Of a DNA stretch of 39,316 nucleotides, positions 25,214-33,716 are shown one piece after another. Below the pieces are notes generated by a model, which saw only the letters and a list, made by a program, of their open reading frames with translations, did no database searches and was not told the origin of the DNA. Both the position numbers and the translations under genes were made by a program. Each line of letters opens with the position of its first letter. Position 1 is the first letter of the stretch. Source of the stretch: Pontibacter sp. E15-1 (GTDB taxonomy: Bacteria; Bacteroidota; Bacteroidia; Cytophagales; Hymenobacteraceae); assembly GCF_022601975.1 (NCBI RefSeq), contig NZ_JAKVIR010000040.1, positions 1 to 39,316 on the forward strand. The letters run 5' to 3'.

Positions 25214-27142
25214 ATGTATAAATCTCTGCTTGCAGCAATGCTCCTGGTGGTGTGCCTTGTCACTGCCGGAATGTCGCAAAACCGTAAACTCAGCACCAGC
25301 TCTTCCAAAGCGGAGCGTTTATATGAAAAGGCAGACGAGTATATCCGCAGCCGCGATTTTAACCGGGCACTGGAGGCACTGGCAGAGGCGAGAGAGAAAG
25401 ACCCGCAGTTTGTGGAAGCCTATATTAAGGCGGCGAACCTGCAGAAGATGATGGGCAACAAGCCCGCCGTGTACGATCTCCTGCAGAAAGGGCTGCAACT
25501 GGTGCCGTATTCCCCGATGTATGGCGGCTACTACTTCGACCTGGCCGACCTTCAGTTTGAGCGTGGCGAGTACGCTGCCGCAAAAGAGAATTACGAGGCC
25601 TACCTTAAATCCAAGCCGAAGAACGCGAAGCTGATCGAGTGGTCCAGAAGCCAGGTGAAGACAGCGACGTACGCGCTGGAGGCCATGCAGCGGCCCGTCG
25701 ACTTTTCGCCGGAGCAGTTGCCGGGCACGCTCAACCGTTTCGGGCTCCAGTACTTCCCTTATGCCACCGCCGACCAGCGCTACTTTATATATACCGCCCG
25801 GGCCAGCGCCCGCCCCGATCACGACGAGGACATCTTTATCAGCGAGCGGGTGGCAGGGGAGTGGCAGGATCCTGTTTCCATCTCCAACAACATCAACACC
25901 AGAGCCAACGAGGGCGCGGCCACCATCTCCGGAGATGGCAAAACCCTCGTGTTCACCTCCTGCAACCGCCCGGACGGGCAAGGCGACTGTGACCTCTACA
26001 TCTCGTTCAGGACGGGCAAGGAGTGGAGCAAGCCGAAGAACATGGGCAGTGTCGTAAACTCCAGGGCCTGGGACTCGCAGCCGAGCCTCTCGGCGGATGG
26101 GCGCACGCTCTATTTTTCCTCTACCCGGGGCGGCGGTGTGGGCAAAGAGGATATCTGGGTGGCGCACCAGCACGAGGACGGCTCGTGGCAGAAACCCGTG
26201 AACATGGGCAAGGCTGTCAATTCCTTGGGCCGCGACATGGCCCCGGCCATCCATACCAGTGGCTCCACGCTCTATTTTGTGAGTGACGGGCACCTTGGCC
26301 TCGGCGGCCTGGATGTGTTTAAAACCAGCAAGGGAAAGAATCAGAAATGGACGGAACCGCAAAACCTGGGTTATCCGCTAAACACGCACGCTGACGAGGG
26401 CTCTCTCTTCATCTCCGCTGACAACAAAGTCGGTTATTACTCCAGGCAGGAAACCACCGACGCCGGTGTGCCCACCATCCAACTATACCGCTTCGAGGTG
26501 CCCGCCGCGTGGCGCAGCAGCGAGAACAGTACCTACGCCCAAGGCCGGGTGTTCGATAAAATCACGAAGAAACCCCTGGCTGCTCAGGTGCAGCTCTATA
26601 ACCTGGAGGCCGACTCGCTGGTGGAGCAGGTAAGCTCTGACAAAATCAACGGCGAGTATACCGTGGTCCTGACGGAGGGCAAACAATATGCCCTCTATGT
26701 AAGCGCGCCGGGTTATCTGCTTAACAGTGTGAGCTTTGACTATACCTCGTCGAAAGCCCTGTCGCCGGTGGCGTTGGATGTATACCTGGAGCCGATAAAA
26801 GCCGGGGCTGCCGTGGTGCTCAACAACCTCTTTTTCGATACGGGCAGGTATGATTTGAAGCCCATCTCTAAAACGGAGCTGAATAAGCTGATCCGGTTTT
26901 TAGAGCTAAACGGGAACGTGAGGATGCAGATTGCGGGCCATACCGATGACGTGGGGACGGAGAAAGACAACCAGGTGCTCTCAGAGAAACGGGCAAAAGC
27001 AGTGGTGGAGTATCTGAGCGCAAACGGCATCGGCAAAAACCGACTCAGTTTCAAGGGCTTCGGCGAAAGCAAGCCTATTGTAGAGAACACTTCCGAAGAG
27101 AACCGCCAGCAGAACCGCCGGATAGAGATGCGGGTGCTTTAG
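25214..27142 (+). CDS. OmpA-family envelope protein with TPR, PD40 propeller and CRD domains (PorE-like)
   Basis: A 642-aa exported protein. Order: signal peptide (1-21, LLAAMLLVVCLVTAGMSQ), TPR helices (about 30-150; ERLYEKADEYIRSRDFNRALEAL, GEYAAAKENYEAYLKSKPKN), a WD40-like PD40 propeller (about 165-430; repeated DGKTLVFTS, DGRTLYFSSTR and SGSTLYFVSDG blades), a carboxypeptidase-regulatory-like domain (about 440-525), and an OmpA peptidoglycan-binding domain (535-642; FFDTGRYDLKP, AGHTDDVGTEKDNQVLSEKRAKAV, NRRIEMRVL). This is the domain order described for PorE of the type IX secretion system, although Bacteroidota encode many paralogues of this type, so PorE function is not established. 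No classical lipobox Cys is evident. It follows queE by 6 nt. Confidence 0.9.
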   Translation: MYKSLLAAMLLVVCLVTAGMSQNRKLSTSSSKAERLYEKADEYIRSRDFNRALEALAEAREKDPQFVEAYIKAANLQKMMGNKPAVYDLLQKGLQLVPYSPMYGGYYFDLADLQFERGEYAAAKENYEAYLKSKPKNAKLIEWSRSQVKTATYALEAMQRPVDFSPEQLPGTLNRFGLQYFPYATADQRYFIYTARASARPDHDEDIFISERVAGEWQDPVSISNNINTRANEGAATISGDGKTLVFTSCNRPDGQGDCDLYISFRTGKEWSKPKNMGSVVNSRAWDSQPSLSADGRTLYFSSTRGGGVGKEDIWVAHQHEDGSWQKPVNMGKAVNSLGRDMAPAIHTSGSTLYFVSDGHLGLGGLDVFKTSKGKNQKWTEPQNLGYPLNTHADEGSLFISADNKVGYYSRQETTDAGVPTIQLYRFEVPAAWRSSENSTYAQGRVFDKITKKPLAAQVQLYNLEADSLVEQVSSDKINGEYTVVLTEGKQYALYVSAPGYLLNSVSFDYTSSKALSPVALDVYLEPIKAGAAVVLNNLFFDTGRYDLKPISKTELNKLIRFLELNGNVRMQIAGHTDDVGTEKDNQVLSEKRAKAVVEYLSANGIGKNRLSFKGFGESKPIVENTSEENRQQNRRIEMRVL

Positions 27143-27145
27143 AAA

Positions 27146-27199
27146 TAGACACAGGTATTTAGAAAAGGACACAAGTATCAGGACACAAGACACAAGACT
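27146..27199 (+). repeat. Heptamer repeat tract after the OmpA-family gene
   Basis: Degenerate GACACAA units (GACACAG, GACACAAGTATCA, GACACAAGACACAAGACT) start within four bases of the stop codon and end in a T-run. Related tracts lie after folD and after the gene ending at 36994. Confidence 0.6.
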
Positions 27200-27290
27200 T
27201 TTTTATACTGAATCATCGTCTGGTAATACACTTATCAATTGATTAGCACGCGTTACACTAATCCATAAGCAAGTAAAATTATAAGCAAGC

Positions 27291-27340
27291 GAAGATTCCC
27301 ATCTTGGGAGGGGCAGGGGTGGGTTATTTTTTGATTCTTT
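27291..27340 (+). repeat. G-rich intergenic repeat, copy 2
   Basis: GAAGATTCCCATCTTGGG leads into AGGGGCAGGGGTGGGTT and a T-run, matching 17704-17740. The rest of the gap 27143-27599 shows no gene, tRNA or recognisable mobile element. Confidence 0.65.
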
Positions 27341-27543
27341 CTTATGAGCAAACCTACACCAAAAAGGTTTGATAGTGGCATTAGAGTTCGATGTTTTCTC
27401 TGCTCTATATGACTTATCAGACCAAAAGCCACCTGCCGTGGATTTCCTAAATCCGTGTAGACTTATCTTGATAGTGGTCTCTGCTTTTTTACTAAACTGA
27501 AATGGGGCTTGGTATAGAACGTTATACAGGCTTTCTAAAACAA

Positions 27544-27577
27544 TAAAACCTCCAGCGCTTTTGCACTGGAGGTTTTA
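27544..27577 (-). terminator. Intrinsic terminator of the M13 peptidase gene
   Basis: A perfect 12-bp stem (TAAAACCTCCAG / CTGGAGGTTTTA) with a 10-nt loop lies just past the stop codon at 27600. Confidence 0.85.
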
Positions 27578-27599
27578 GATCTATACTATCTACCCGAAT

Positions 27600-29654
27600 T
27601 TACCAGATTCTGATTCTCTCTTCCGGGGATTTGTACAGCTTGTCGCCCGGCTTCACGTTGAAGGCCTCATACCAGGCATCCATGTTTACGGGAGCACCGA
27701 TGGTTCTGTATTCGCCCGGAGAGTGTGGGTCCGTCACGATCTGCTGTGCAGCGCTTTCCGGCAGAATATTGCCGCGCCATACCTGTGCCCAGGCCAGGAA
27801 GAAACGCTGATCCGGGGTAAAGCCATCAATCTTCTCATCCGACTGGCCTTGCTTGGTCATTTTAAAGGCTTCGTAGGCAGCATTCAAACCGCCCAGGTCG
27901 CCGATGTTCTCACCAAGGGTCAGCTTGCCGTTTACGTGAATGGTGTCCAGCACAGTATAGTTGTCATACTGCGTGGCCAAAGACTGCGCTTTCTCCTTAA
28001 ACTGTGCCAGGTCTTTCTCGGTCCACCAGTTGCGCAGCGTACCGTCTTTGTCATACTGGCTGCCGGAGTCGTCGAATCCGTGGGATATCTCGTGACCAAT
28101 CACTGCCCCGATGCCGCCGTAGTTCACCGCGTCGTCCGCGTTCGGGTCGAAGAAAGGGAACTGCAGGATACCCGCCGGAAACACGATCTCGTTCATCACC
28201 GGACTGTAGTAGGCGTTAACCGTCGGGGGTGTCATGCCCCACTTGGTTCTGTCAACGGGCTTGCCCAGTTGGCTCACCATGTCGTTGTAGCTCCATTTGT
28301 CGGCGCTGCGCAGGTTGGCAAAGAACGACTTTCTGCTGATCTCCAGGCCATCATAGCTTTTCCAGTTGTCAGGATACCCGATTTTTGGGGTGAAGGCATG
28401 CAGTTTCGCCAGCGCTTTTTCCTTGGTCTCGGCGCTCATCCAGTCCAGGTTGTTAATCCGGATCTCGTAGGCTTTGATCAGGTTCGAGATCAATTCCTGC
28501 ATCCGTACTTTTGCCTCTGGCTTAAAGTGCTTCTGCACATACAGCTGGCCCAGCAACTCGCCGATATTGTTGTCCGTCAGCGACGACATGCGTTGCCAGC
28601 GCGGCGTCTGTACCTTCTGCCCCGAGAGCGCCTGCGCATACGCGAAGTTCGCGTCTACAAACGGCGAGCTGAGGGATGAGGCGGATGACTTCAGCACATT
28701 CCACTGCAGGTAGGTTTGCCAGTCAGCAATGGGCGTGCTGGCCACAAGACTGTTCAGCTCTGTAAAGAACTTCGGGTTGTTCACCAGAATCGTGTCCTCG
28801 CCGGTTACTTTCAGCTTCGCCAGCATCGATTTCCACTCAATATTTGGCGTGGTTTTGCTGAAGTCTGCAACCGAGAACTTATTGTATGTTTTGTACGGGT
28901 CGCGCATTTCCACGCGGGCCATCTGCGCCGCGGCCATTTGCTTCTCCAACTTAAAGATGGTTTCGGCGTGCTGCTCGGCCTTTGCCTTCGGAACACCCGT
29001 CAGGGTAAACAGTGTGGTGATGTAGTTTTTATACGCTGCCTGAATTTTGGTGCTGCGGGCATCATCTTTCAGGTAATAGTCGCGGTCGGGGAGGGTGGTT
29101 CCGCCCTGGCTCAGCTGCGGCACCATGTTGTTTACGTCCTTGCGGTCCTGGCCCACATAAAAGCCAAACATCGGCGAGGCAAACCCGGTGGATTTCAGGT
29201 AGGCCACCTCGTTGAGCACATCGCTCACATTTTTCACTTTGCCCGTTCGTTTCAGGTCAGCCTTGATGGGCTTGTAACCGGCTTTCTCAATAGCGGCACT
29301 GTCCATGGCTGCGGCATAGAAATCGCCCACGCGCTTTTCTACGGAACCTGTGGCGGCCTTATCGTTGGCGGCGGCCTCGTTCAGGATGCTCCGCACCGCA
29401 TTGATGTTAAAATCGCGCAGCAGGTTAAAACTTCCCCAGCGCGTTTCTTTGGCCGGAACCGGGTTGTTCTTCAGCCATGTGCCACTGGCATAGGTATAAA
29501 AGTCGTCACCTGGCTTCACGTTCAGGTCCATGTTGGCCTTGTCGATGAATTGGTCCTTGCCTTTTTCCTGTGCCGTGGCGGCGGTGCCGTATAGGGCGGC
29601 GGCACCAAAAAGTAATAGTCTCAGATGGTTTTTCCAGTTGGACATGCTTTTCAT
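27600..29654 (-). CDS. M13 family metallopeptidase (PepO/neprilysin-like)
   Basis: A 684-aa zinc endopeptidase acting on short peptides, exported (signal peptide about residues 1-28, ending AATAQE). The M13 N-terminal domain (about 45-430; NLDVKPGDDFYTYASGTWL-like opening) caps the active site. The catalytic domain carries H521-E522-x-x-H525 (GHEISHGFDD), the third ligand E582 in ENIGDLGG, and the substrate-binding NAYYSPVMNEIVFPAGIL segment. The C-terminus EYRTIGAPVNMDAWYEAFNVKPGDKLY, ending ERIRIW, is complete. ATG 29654 or 29645 can both serve as start. A possible promoter (TTTG at 29771-29774, TACTTTA at 29740-29746, minus strand) lies about 90 nt upstream. It is transcribed alone. Confidence 0.96.
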   Translation of the reverse strand: MKSMSNWKNHLRLLLFGAAALYGTAATAQEKGKDQFIDKANMDLNVKPGDDFYTYASGTWLKNNPVPAKETRWGSFNLLRDFNINAVRSILNEAAANDKAATGSVEKRVGDFYAAAMDSAAIEKAGYKPIKADLKRTGKVKNVSDVLNEVAYLKSTGFASPMFGFYVGQDRKDVNNMVPQLSQGGTTLPDRDYYLKDDARSTKIQAAYKNYITTLFTLTGVPKAKAEQHAETIFKLEKQMAAAQMARVEMRDPYKTYNKFSVADFSKTTPNIEWKSMLAKLKVTGEDTILVNNPKFFTELNSLVASTPIADWQTYLQWNVLKSSASSLSSPFVDANFAYAQALSGQKVQTPRWQRMSSLTDNNIGELLGQLYVQKHFKPEAKVRMQELISNLIKAYEIRINNLDWMSAETKEKALAKLHAFTPKIGYPDNWKSYDGLEISRKSFFANLRSADKWSYNDMVSQLGKPVDRTKWGMTPPTVNAYYSPVMNEIVFPAGILQFPFFDPNADDAVNYGGIGAVIGHEISHGFDDSGSQYDKDGTLRNWWTEKDLAQFKEKAQSLATQYDNYTVLDTIHVNGKLTLGENIGDLGGLNAAYEAFKMTKQGQSDEKIDGFTPDQRFFLAWAQVWRGNILPESAAQQIVTDPHSPGEYRTIGAPVNMDAWYEAFNVKPGDKLYKSPEERIRIW

Positions 29655-30435
29655 GTTAGGTGTATAAAGTGAGTTTAAGGTTAAACGTAGTCTGGTAGCT
29701 TGCGCAATGAACAGGATGTGAACACGAGTTTTGTGGCTCTAAAGTAAGCATAATGCCTGATTTTTGAGTGCAAATTTTAGCACACTTCAAAGTGAGCAGA
29801 ATTGGTGATTGGCCCAAAATTGAATTCTAGCTGGTTGGGTATAGTATCATTTGCCATACTAAATTATTCAATTGTATAATTTAAGAGGGTATAGAAACCC
29901 GATTTTCAGCGTTTGAACAGCAATAAGCAAGCCAGAGTGAGGTGAAGCGTAGACTAATTCAACGCGATCGCGGTAATATCGCGGTGGTATCAAGATTTGA
30001 AACTCTTTTTTTTCATAGCCTGCTTTACGCTCCACGCCTGGGGTAGGGGCCCTTCTTAAGCTGGGGCGCGTTTTCCCGCTCGGCGCTGTGTACATTTCCT
30101 GCCTAACGGCTGCCACTGACGTGGCACCGGAAATCTACAAGAAGAGGGCCCCTACCCCCGGCACCTCCCAGAAAAACTGGGAATCATTTTGCTTTGTTCT
30201 GACATTAGAATACCCTCAATGGCTATAAACTTCATTTTGAAGTTATTCAAACTTAAGTAATTCCCGAATTCACGTTAATTCAATTCGATTTGCATCCGGG
30301 TGTACATTTTGTGGTGAAAGTTTGGGGGTAGACGAAAGAGGAGGGGGTATAAAAAACCATCCTGCAAGCAGCCAAAAACGGATACCTACAGGATGGGAAC
30401 GCCCGTTGGAACGGGCAAAATTTTGAGGTATGCGA
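29655..30435. other. Gene-free 780-nt region with inverted repeats
   Basis: No convincing gene: the 82-codon frame at 29868-30116 is read across inverted repeats and is not protein-like. Features are the M13 upstream region, an inverted repeat pair (30040-30052 and 30146-30158), and hairpins at 30358-30396 (CCATCCTG/CAGGATGG) and 30401-30416 (GCCCGTT/AACGGGC). The MITE follows directly. Confidence 0.5.
30038..30160. repeat. Inverted repeat pair around a GC-rich 90-nt core
   Basis: GGGGTAGGGGCCC (30040-30052) faces GGGCCCCTACCCC (30146-30158). Pairing extends a few bases each way with one-base offsets (CTTCTT/AAGAAGAG). It could be a palindromic repeat element; the G-rich arms recall the repeats at 17704 and 27309 but are not the same. 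Confidence 0.55.
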
Positions 30436-30438
30436 TTA

Positions 30439-30569
30439 GAAGCTGTTTTAAAACCTATTCGAGAGCTATTTTAGAAACAGAGACTATAATCATAAAGGCC
30501 ATTTCTGCGGCATTTAACCACTTTTAAGGATTTCTACTTTCCCGCTTGAATAGGTTTTAAAACAGCTTC
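30439..30569. mobile_element. 131-bp MITE with 22-bp perfect terminal inverted repeats
   Basis: GAAGCTGTTTTAAAACC plus five more bases (30439-30460) is repeated inverted, without mismatch, at 30548-30569. TTA flanks both sides (30436-30438 and 30570-30572), fitting a 3-bp target duplication. The 87-nt interior is AT-rich and non-coding. The same terminal sequence opens the insertion sequence at 39248 (21 of the 22 bases), the likely source of transposase in trans. The right-hand TTA supplies the TAA stop codon of the ankyrin gene. Confidence 0.85.
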
Positions 30570-31058
30570 TTAGGGTTTTTGGAGATATTGCAGCACTTCC
30601 GTGTTACCCTGCTGATGCGCCAGATCAAGGGCGGTGAGGCCGCGGGCATCTTTTACGGATAGGTCAGCTCCGCTCTCCACCAGGATCTTCACCATTTCGT
30701 TCTGGCCAAACATGGTGGCAAACATCAGGGCAGTGCTCCCGGTGCTGTTTTGCAGGTTCAGGTCTGCCCCATGCTGGATCAGGAAGCGCGCCACCTCACC
30801 ATGCCCCTTGAAACACACGCCCATAAGCGCAGAGTTGCCGGCAAAGTCTTGCGCGTTTACGTTCGCGTTATTCTCCAGAAGCCACTTCGTCGCCTCCAGA
30901 TGCCCTTCATAACTACTCAGCGTCAGGGGAGTGAAGCCGTTGCCATTTTGGGTGTTAACGTCTATACCGGTAGCAAGAACTTCCTTCAGGGAGGCGACAT
31001 CACCTTTGCGGGCGGCGTCAAAAAGCAAGTCTTCCGGTCTGCTGGAACTGAAAGTCAT
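30570..31058 (-). CDS. Ankyrin repeat protein
   Basis: A 162-aa protein of about four ankyrin repeats, a scaffold for protein-protein contacts. Repeat signatures: DLLFDAARKGDVASLKEVLATG, GFTPLTLSSYEGHLEATKWLLE, GNSALMGVCFKGHGEVARFLIQ, GSTALMFATMFGQNEMVKILVE, and a last partial GLTALDLAHQQGNTEVLQYLQK. The start at 31058 (MTFSSSRPEDLL) is chosen because the upstream extension is not repeat-like. No signal peptide, so it is cytoplasmic. Its stop codon is formed by the TTA target duplication of the MITE at 30439-30569; the protein still ends naturally after a full repeat, so the insertion seems neutral for the coding part but displaced the native terminator region. Confidence 0.9.
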   Translation of the reverse strand: MTFSSSRPEDLLFDAARKGDVASLKEVLATGIDVNTQNGNGFTPLTLSSYEGHLEATKWLLENNANVNAQDFAGNSALMGVCFKGHGEVARFLIQHGADLNLQNSTGSTALMFATMFGQNEMVKILVESGADLSVKDARGLTALDLAHQQGNTEVLQYLQKP

Positions 31059-31150
31059 GGTATGGGTATGTTTAGCGTTGAAAACCTTAATACCATCGTA
31101 CGCCGGAAAATGTTTACGTCCCTTCCCATAAAGCCGCATTCAGACAGAAA

Positions 31151-31195
31151 AAGTGCTGCGAGTTAAGCCATTCTATAGCTTAGTTCGCAGCACTT
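31151..31195 (-). terminator. Intrinsic terminator of the VOC gene
   Basis: An 11-bp stem (AAGTGCTGCGA/TCGCAGCACTT), extended by a second paired segment (TTAAGC/GCTTAG), is followed by five T on the minus strand. Confidence 0.8.
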
Positions 31196-31229
31196 CATTT
31201 TGTTAAGCCGGGAAATGTGACTGGGAGTT

Positions 31230-31721
31230 TTATCTGGCCGGTCGGTCGTTATTAACTTCTATCCAATGGCCGTCAGGGTCCTGAAAGTAGATTTGCTTCA
31301 CACCGTCTACGCGCACAGTGGGGGCCTTGGCGGTGCCGGGCCAGTTGGTATAGTCGACGGTATGCTTGTCGAGGTTCGCTATAAAATCATCGATAGACCG
31401 GACGCTAAAGCACAGGTGATCGTTTTTGTCGGGTGTCACGTCGCGCGATGCGCCCTGAATCAAATGCAGTTGCCCGGCCCTCCCTAGCGTGAACCAGGTA
31501 TGTCTCCCGTCCTTAAAAGGCTCTGGTATCTGCTTCAGTTGCAATACATCCTCGTAAAAGGCAGTGCTTTGCGCCAGGTCATGCACGTATATGGCTATGT
31601 GGTTTAACAACAGCACTTCTTCGGCGCGGGCAGGCCGGATTTTGCTGGATTGGGCGCTGGCCGCAGGCGCCGCTGCAAAACCAAGCAGGCATAGCAAGGC
31701 GATTTTCGTCAGTTTATTCAT
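31230..31721 (-). CDS. Secreted VOC (glyoxalase/dioxygenase-fold) protein
   Basis: A 163-aa protein with a signal peptide (MNKLTKIALLCLLGFAAAPA, cleavage near SAQS) and one VOC domain made of two beta-alpha-beta-beta-beta units. The candidate metal ligands are H in LLNHIAIYVHDL, H in QLHLIQG, H in KNDHLCFSV and E in GHWIEVNN, matching the glyoxalase I/fosfomycin-resistance layout. The start at 31721 is chosen because it creates the signal peptide; the longer frame to 31853 does not. Exported single-domain VOC proteins are common in Bacteroidota, and their substrate cannot be told from the sequence. Confidence 0.87.
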   Translation of the reverse strand: MNKLTKIALLCLLGFAAAPAASAQSSKIRPARAEEVLLLNHIAIYVHDLAQSTAFYEDVLQLKQIPEPFKDGRHTWFTLGRAGQLHLIQGASRDVTPDKNDHLCFSVRSIDDFIANLDKHTVDYTNWPGTAKAPTVRVDGVKQIYFQDPDGHWIEVNNDRPAR

Positions 31722-31931
31722 CGTTACGATTTTTGAAGCAGGCAGCATACCTGGAACAGCGGTGCTAGCGGCAAGATGATTTTTGCATACCGCACTTCCA
31801 ATAAGCCAGCCATACATAGAACGCCTAAAGTAAGCAAAAAAAGGATTTAGCACACGGGATACGACAAAAGTTTTAACACGTATGGCTGCTTATTTCGCTG
31901 GCGAAGAACCCTGAGGTTTCTTTGCTTTGGC

Positions 31932-33575
31932 CTAGAACTTTTGGTAGCTCAGGTCACCGGTCCGGAACCAGCGATAGCCGTAGGCATCCAGCGTAATGCG
32001 CTGCCGGCCCTTGCTGTCGGCAACAGCCTCGACATTCGCCATCAGGTCAATCAGCTTGTCGCCCTCTTTTTGACTCAGGTCCAGGATGATCTCATGCGGT
32101 TTCTCCTCAAAATTATGTACCACGACCAGCGAGTTACCTTTCCAGCTGTAGCAGATACCCAATACCTGTTCGCACCCGGTTTTCAGCAGTTGCCATTTTC
32201 CCCAGCCAATCTCGGGGCACTCTTTGCGGAGTCGGATCAGGGCCGTCATCCAGTTCAGCAGCGAGTCGGGGTCGCGGCGCTGGTTCTCCACATTGATGTG
32301 GTGATAGGCATAGGGGCCCTCGTCGATGATCGGGTGCACCAGCTTGTCGGCCCTCGAAAAACCCGCCTGATGGTCGTCGGACCATTGCATGGGCGTCCGG
32401 ACGGCTGTGCGCTCCTTGAGGCTCAGGTTGTCTCCCATCCCAATTTCGTCGCCATACCGGATCACGGGGGTGCCCGGCAGGGAGAACATCAGGCTATAGG
32501 CAAGCTCGGTTTGCTGCCTGCTGCCCAACATCGGGGAGAGGCGGCGGCGGATGCCCCGGTCATACAGCTGCATGTTTTTATCCGGCCCAAACCGACTGAA
32601 GACTTTTTGCCGCTGCTCCTCGGTCAGGCGGCCCAGGTCCAGCTCGTCGTGGTTGCGCAGAAACTGTGCCCACTGGGAGGTGAAGAACAGGTCTTTTGTC
32701 TCCTCAAGCGCTTTTGCAAGCGGGGCTGTGTCGGCCGAGGCGAGGGCATAAAACACGTGCTGGTTCACGTAGAAGTTAAACATCAGGTGGATGCCGTCGC
32801 CTTCCTCCCCAAAGTATTTCTGGCTTTCCTTTGGCAGCACGTTGGCCTCACCCAGCAGAACGGCGTCTCCGCGCCGCCACTGCAGGAAGCGCCGCATCTC
32901 GCGCAGGTACTCGAACTTCATCTTGGGCTTTGCCTTGCCGGGGGCGGGCGTCTCCAGTATAAACGGCACGGCGTCTACGCGGAAACCGGCCACGCCCAGC
33001 TCCAGCCAATAGCCCATGATGCGCTGTATCTCGGCCCGCACCTCCGGGTTGTCAATGTTCAGGTCTGGCTGAAATTTGTAGAAACGGTGGTAGTAGTAGG
33101 CCTTCGCCTTCTGGTCGTAGGTCCAGGTGGCCTCCTGCACGCCCGGAAACACCATGCCCTCGTTCCAGTCCGAGGGCTTTTCCTCAGACCATACATACCA
33201 GTCGCGGTGCTTGGCGTCCTTGCTGCTGCGGGCATCCTGAAACCAGGGGTGCTGGTCGGAGGTATGGTTCACCACCAGGTCGATGATGACCTTGATGCCG
33301 CGCTTGTTGGCCTGGTGCATGAACTCTACAAAGTTGCCGCTCGACCCGTGCCGGTGGTCCACGCCGTAGTAGTCATACACATCATAGCCGTTGTCCTGGT
33401 TGGGGGTGGGCTGGAAGGGAGCGAGCCATACCGTGTCGATCCCGAGGGCATGGAGGTAGTCGAGGCGGCGTGCGAGGCCCTCAAAATCACCGGTGCCGTC
33501 GCCGTTCACATCCATAAACGTCTCGAGGTCGAGGCTGTAAATCACTGCGTTCTTGTACCAAAGGTCTTCAATCAT
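31932..33575 (-). CDS. GH13 family glycosidase, trehalose synthase-like
   Basis: A 547-aa alpha-amylase-family enzyme. The TIM barrel opens with WYKNAVIYSLDLETFMDVNGDG and shows region I DLVVNHTS, the nucleophile D201 in GFRVDAVPF, the acid/base E243 in LLGEANV, and the stabilising D310 in RNHDELD. The sequence after region IV (ELAYSLMFSLPGTPVIRYGDEIGMGDNL, MQWSDDHQAGFS) and the overall length match TreS-type maltose/trehalose isomerases (GH13_16), although no maltokinase is fused and an oligo-1,6-glucosidase or amylosucrase-like specificity cannot be excluded. ATG 33575 (MIEDLWYKNAV) is preferred to the TTG at 33596. No signal peptide, so cytoplasmic. It is divergent from the metallo-hydrolase gene. 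Confidence 0.9.
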   Translation of the reverse strand: MIEDLWYKNAVIYSLDLETFMDVNGDGTGDFEGLARRLDYLHALGIDTVWLAPFQPTPNQDNGYDVYDYYGVDHRHGSSGNFVEFMHQANKRGIKVIIDLVVNHTSDQHPWFQDARSSKDAKHRDWYVWSEEKPSDWNEGMVFPGVQEATWTYDQKAKAYYYHRFYKFQPDLNIDNPEVRAEIQRIMGYWLELGVAGFRVDAVPFILETPAPGKAKPKMKFEYLREMRRFLQWRRGDAVLLGEANVLPKESQKYFGEEGDGIHLMFNFYVNQHVFYALASADTAPLAKALEETKDLFFTSQWAQFLRNHDELDLGRLTEEQRQKVFSRFGPDKNMQLYDRGIRRRLSPMLGSRQQTELAYSLMFSLPGTPVIRYGDEIGMGDNLSLKERTAVRTPMQWSDDHQAGFSRADKLVHPIIDEGPYAYHHINVENQRRDPDSLLNWMTALIRLRKECPEIGWGKWQLLKTGCEQVLGICYSWKGNSLVVVHNFEEKPHEIILDLSQKEGDKLIDLMANVEAVADSKGRQRITLDAYGYRWFRTGDLSYQKF

Positions 33576-33678
33576 GGCGGGAGGTATATTTTGCAAATGC
33601 GTTAAACTGATGGTGCGCGCCAGGCCCCTTTTGCGTGGTGAGGCGCACAGCCATTATACCCGCGTTAATTTTTAAGGG

Positions 33679-33709
33679 TTGAATAAAAGGCAAATTTATC
33701 CGTTCTTTG
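33679..33709 (+). promoter_or_regulatory. Possible promoter of the metallo-hydrolase gene
   Basis: TTG at 33679-33681 and TTCTTTG at 33703-33709 are spaced 21 nt, close to the Bacteroidota -33/-7 pattern. The -7 box ends only 7 nt before the ATG at 33717, which would leave almost no 5' UTR. Confidence 0.3.
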
Positions 33710-33716
33710 CAGCTAT

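Noticed and set aside
29868..30116. 82-codon minus-strand frame
   Set aside because: It is read across one arm of an inverted repeat, has no family likeness and no initiation signals.
31941..33605. A 554-codon open frame on the plus strand opposite the GH13 gene
   Set aside because: It is the antisense of a clear GH13 enzyme with all catalytic residues; GC-rich codon use keeps the opposite frame open. It shows no domain or signal of its own.
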